Assembly: GCA_020697475.1 (NCBI GenBank)
Contig: JAJFMO010000470.1
Span: 1 to 6,553, forward strand
DNA length: 6,553 nucleotides
Source of the DNA: Paenibacillaceae bacterium
GTDB taxonomy: Bacteria; Bacillota; Bacilli; Paenibacillales; NBRC-103111
Direction: 5' to 3'
Shown one piece after another: positions 4,807 through 6,553 of the stretch. The position numbers and the translations under genes were made by a program. The first letter of the stretch is position 1, and each line of letters begins with the position of its first letter. The notes beneath the pieces were generated by a model. It worked only from the letters and a program-made list of their open reading frames with translations, searched no databases and had not been told where the DNA came from.

Positions 4807-6553
4807 ATGACGCACCAAGGAATGAAGAAGCTGCTCGCGTCCACATTAACCTTAGCGCTTGTTATGGGCGGAGGGACAACCGTTTTTGCAAAGGATGGAA
4901 GAGGGGTAGGCAATCCTTTTTCTAATTCCAAGATTCATCAGGACAATGGAAAGCATCTCGGACAATTAAAATGGCACTTTAACGACATGGACGGAAATGA
5001 CTTTGCGTGGGCCTTGCGCTACATTGTCGATCTTGCCTCCAGAGGGGTATTCCAAGGCTATCCGGACGGTACGTTCCAGCCCCAAGGGACGGTTTCCCGA
5101 ATAGAAGCGATCACCGCTGCCGTTCGATTGATGGGTCTGGAGTCTGAAGCGCAATCTTCAGCGGAAATGCAAACGAAGCTCAACTTCAAGGATGCCGGTC
5201 AGATTCCTTCATGGGCAGTCGGCTACGTAGCTGTAGCTTTGGAAAACGACTTGTTCGGCGAAACGGAAACGAGCGTTCATCCGAATCAGCCGGCAGATCG
5301 GTTGTGGGCAACAACGCTTCTTGTCAAGGCACTAAAGCTGCAAAGCGAGGCGGAGGCGAACATGAATGCCAGCCTGCCTTTCACGGATGCGAACAAGATT
5401 CCGGCGGGCTCGGTTGGCTACGTGAAAGTGGCCGTTGACAGAGGCTTGATAAACGGCTTTGAAGATAACACGTTCCGTCCGAACCAATCGGTTACTCGAG
5501 CGCAAATCGCCGCATTGATGGACCGTGCCGGCGACCAAATGCCGGGAAGCGCTGACGGCTTGGTGAATGGAACGGTTACGGCACCCGTGACGAATAATGT
5601 CCTCACAATTACAAGTAACGGGCAAACGAACAATTTGACGCTGGATCCTAACGCATTTATTTTCCGCGGAGGGGTGAGAGTCAATGCTTCCGCCCTGCAA
5701 GCCGGCGACAACGTGAGAACCCGAGCTTATAATAACACGGTATACTATGTAGAAGTGATTGGGTCAGGAGGCATCATCCCCGGGCAGAATCCTGTTCCTG
5801 TACCTTCCAACGGGGTCAGCACAGGAACAGTGACGGCTGCGGTCAATAACAACACACTGACTTTGACCAACGGAGGGCAACCGGTCGCTCTGTTGCTTAA
5901 CCCGAACGCCCTGTTCTTCCGAAACGGCGCGCAAATTGCGGCTTCCGGCTTGCAAATCGGCGATGTCGTCAGCACACGTTCGTACAACAACTCCGTCGTA
6001 TATGTGGAGGTTACACAGTCTGTAGGCAGCGTTCCTTCAACAACCTATCAACAAGTATTGAACGGAACGATTACATCCAAATCGGGCAGCAACGTATATT
6101 TGATCTCATCCGGCAGCCAAACCTATTCCATGACGCTGAATAACGGCGCGTTCATCTACCGTGGCGGCGTCTTGGTCAACGCCGACGCGCTGAAAATCGG
6201 CGATGTAGTTACCGCCTATGCTTACAACAATTCAACCGCCATTGTAGAAGTCACTCAAGCCGTCGCAACAGTGCCGAATACCAACGGTACCATTACCGGA
6301 ACGGTTTCGGCCAGGGCTATGAATAATATTTTGACGATTACAAGCGGCGGGCAGTCATATTCGCTTACATTTGATGCTAATGCCTTCGTTTACCGGAATG
6401 GAGTTCAAACCGTAGCTGCAGCCTTGCTGGAAGGCGACACGGTTACCGCCCATTATTACAACGGAGTCGTTCTTTATGCAGAAGTAACGCAATTGGCGGG
6501 TGGAGCAGCTACAAATTTGGCTGCTGTTACCCAACTGTCAGGCACGATCTCTT
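4807..6553 (+). CDS. Secreted S-layer-homology (SLH) protein with tandem beta-rich repeats (C-terminus beyond window)
   Basis: This encodes a protein anchored non-covalently to secondary cell-wall polymer on the cell surface. 582 codons are visible without a stop. Residues 1-28 form a signal peptide (KK at 7-8, hydrophobic core, cleavage after VFA). Three SLH domains follow: about 58-111 (with GVFQGYPDGTFQP), 127-177 (FKDAGQIPSWAVGYV) and 192-241 (FTDANKIP, then INGFEDNTFRPNQ). The arginine of the wall-binding TRAE-type motif is kept in all three (SRIE R98, DRLW R165, TRAQ R231), though only the third is close to consensus. From residue 254 come four repeats of about 64 residues with short variable linkers, and a fifth begins at 578. 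Each runs GTv...LTIt..G....l.L...A...RnG......AL..GD.V....YNN...YvEV. I recognise no named domain with certainty; a small beta-barrel or beta-sandwich fold is inferred. It could be an S-layer component or an adhesive or structural exoprotein. Its position after a strong terminator suggests independent expression. Confidence 0.92.
   Translation, partial: MTHQGMKKLLASTLTLALVMGGGTTVFAKDGRGVGNPFSNSKIHQDNGKHLGQLKWHFNDMDGNDFAWALRYIVDLASRGVFQGYPDGTFQPQGTVSRIEAITAAVRLMGLESEAQSSAEMQTKLNFKDAGQIPSWAVGYVAVALENDLFGETETSVHPNQPADRLWATTLLVKALKLQSEAEANMNASLPFTDANKIPAGSVGYVKVAVDRGLINGFEDNTFRPNQSVTRAQIAALMDRAGDQMPGSADGLVNGTVTAPVTNNVLTITSNGQTNNLTLDPNAFIFRGGVRVNASALQAGDNVRTRAYNNTVYYVEVIGSGGIIPGQNPVPVPSNGVSTGTVTAAVNNNTLTLTNGGQPVALLLNPNALFFRNGAQIAASGLQIGDVVSTRSYNNSVVYVEVTQSVGSVPSTTYQQVLNGTITSKSGSNVYLISSGSQTYSMTLNNGAFIYRGGVLVNADALKIGDVVTAYAYNNSTAIVEVTQAVATVPNTNGTITGTVSARAMNNILTITSGGQSYSLTFDANAFVYRNGVQTVAAALLEGDTVTAHYYNGVVLYAEVTQLAGGAATNLAAVTQLSGTIS
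5566..6553 (+). repeat. Array of about 80-residue (about 240-bp) protein repeats, at least four copies plus the start of a fifth
   Basis: Repeat cores are at 5566-5757, 5821-6012, 6061-6255 and 6295-6489, with a fifth starting at 6538. The spacing of the leading GT(V/I) is 85, 80, 78 and 81 residues. Conserved marks are N/T/S-GT(V/I), a central A-x-x-(F/Y)R-x-G, AL-x-x-GD-x-V, and a closing Y-(N)N/G...(V/A)EV. Copies have diverged considerably at the DNA level, so this is an old duplication under protein-level selection rather than a recent expansion. Confidence 0.85.

Noticed and set aside
4966..5990. Minus-strand open frames within the SLH gene
   Set aside because: The plus-strand frame from 4807 is continuous with a signal peptide, SLH domains and repeats.

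Overview
The window looks like chromosomal DNA from a spore-forming, Gram-positive Bacillota, most likely Paenibacillaceae (Paenibacillus, Cohnella or Brevibacillus type). The grounds are moderately high GC, strong GGGAGG/GAGGGG ribosome-binding sites, a spoIVFA-spoIVFB-rng gene block, and an exported SLH-domain (S-layer type) protein. No CRISPR array, transposase, rRNA or tRNA was found.

Layout: (1) Positions 1-1285, minus strand, hold most of a DHA2-type multidrug MFS transporter whose C-terminus lies beyond the left edge. (2) Positions 1286-1566 form a divergent intergenic region. It has a good sigma-A-like promoter for the transporter, several short direct and inverted repeats that could be operators, and a weak sigma-E-like promoter facing right. 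(3) Positions 1567-4608, plus strand, hold spoIVFA, spoIVFB and rng, tightly packed and closed by a strong intrinsic terminator at 4639-4666. (4) From 4807 to the right edge there is an open reading frame for a secreted cell-wall-anchored protein. It has a signal peptide, three SLH domains, and at least four 80-residue repeats with a fifth beginning.

The most notable feature is the state of the sporulation genes. Both spoIVFA and spoIVFB carry an internal lesion in which a conserved stretch is missing and the reading frame changes. In each case the conserved C-terminal sequence is still readable in another frame. The following gene, rng, is intact. SpoIVFB is the membrane protease that activates pro-sigma-K, and SpoIVFA holds it in an inhibited complex. 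If the lesions are real, this locus cannot make either protein in full. The lineage has then lost this checkpoint, carries a second intact copy elsewhere, or the assembly is wrong here.

The neighbourhood is also atypical. In many Bacillales this block sits between minCD and rplU-prp-rpmA. Here an efflux pump and an S-layer-type gene flank it.
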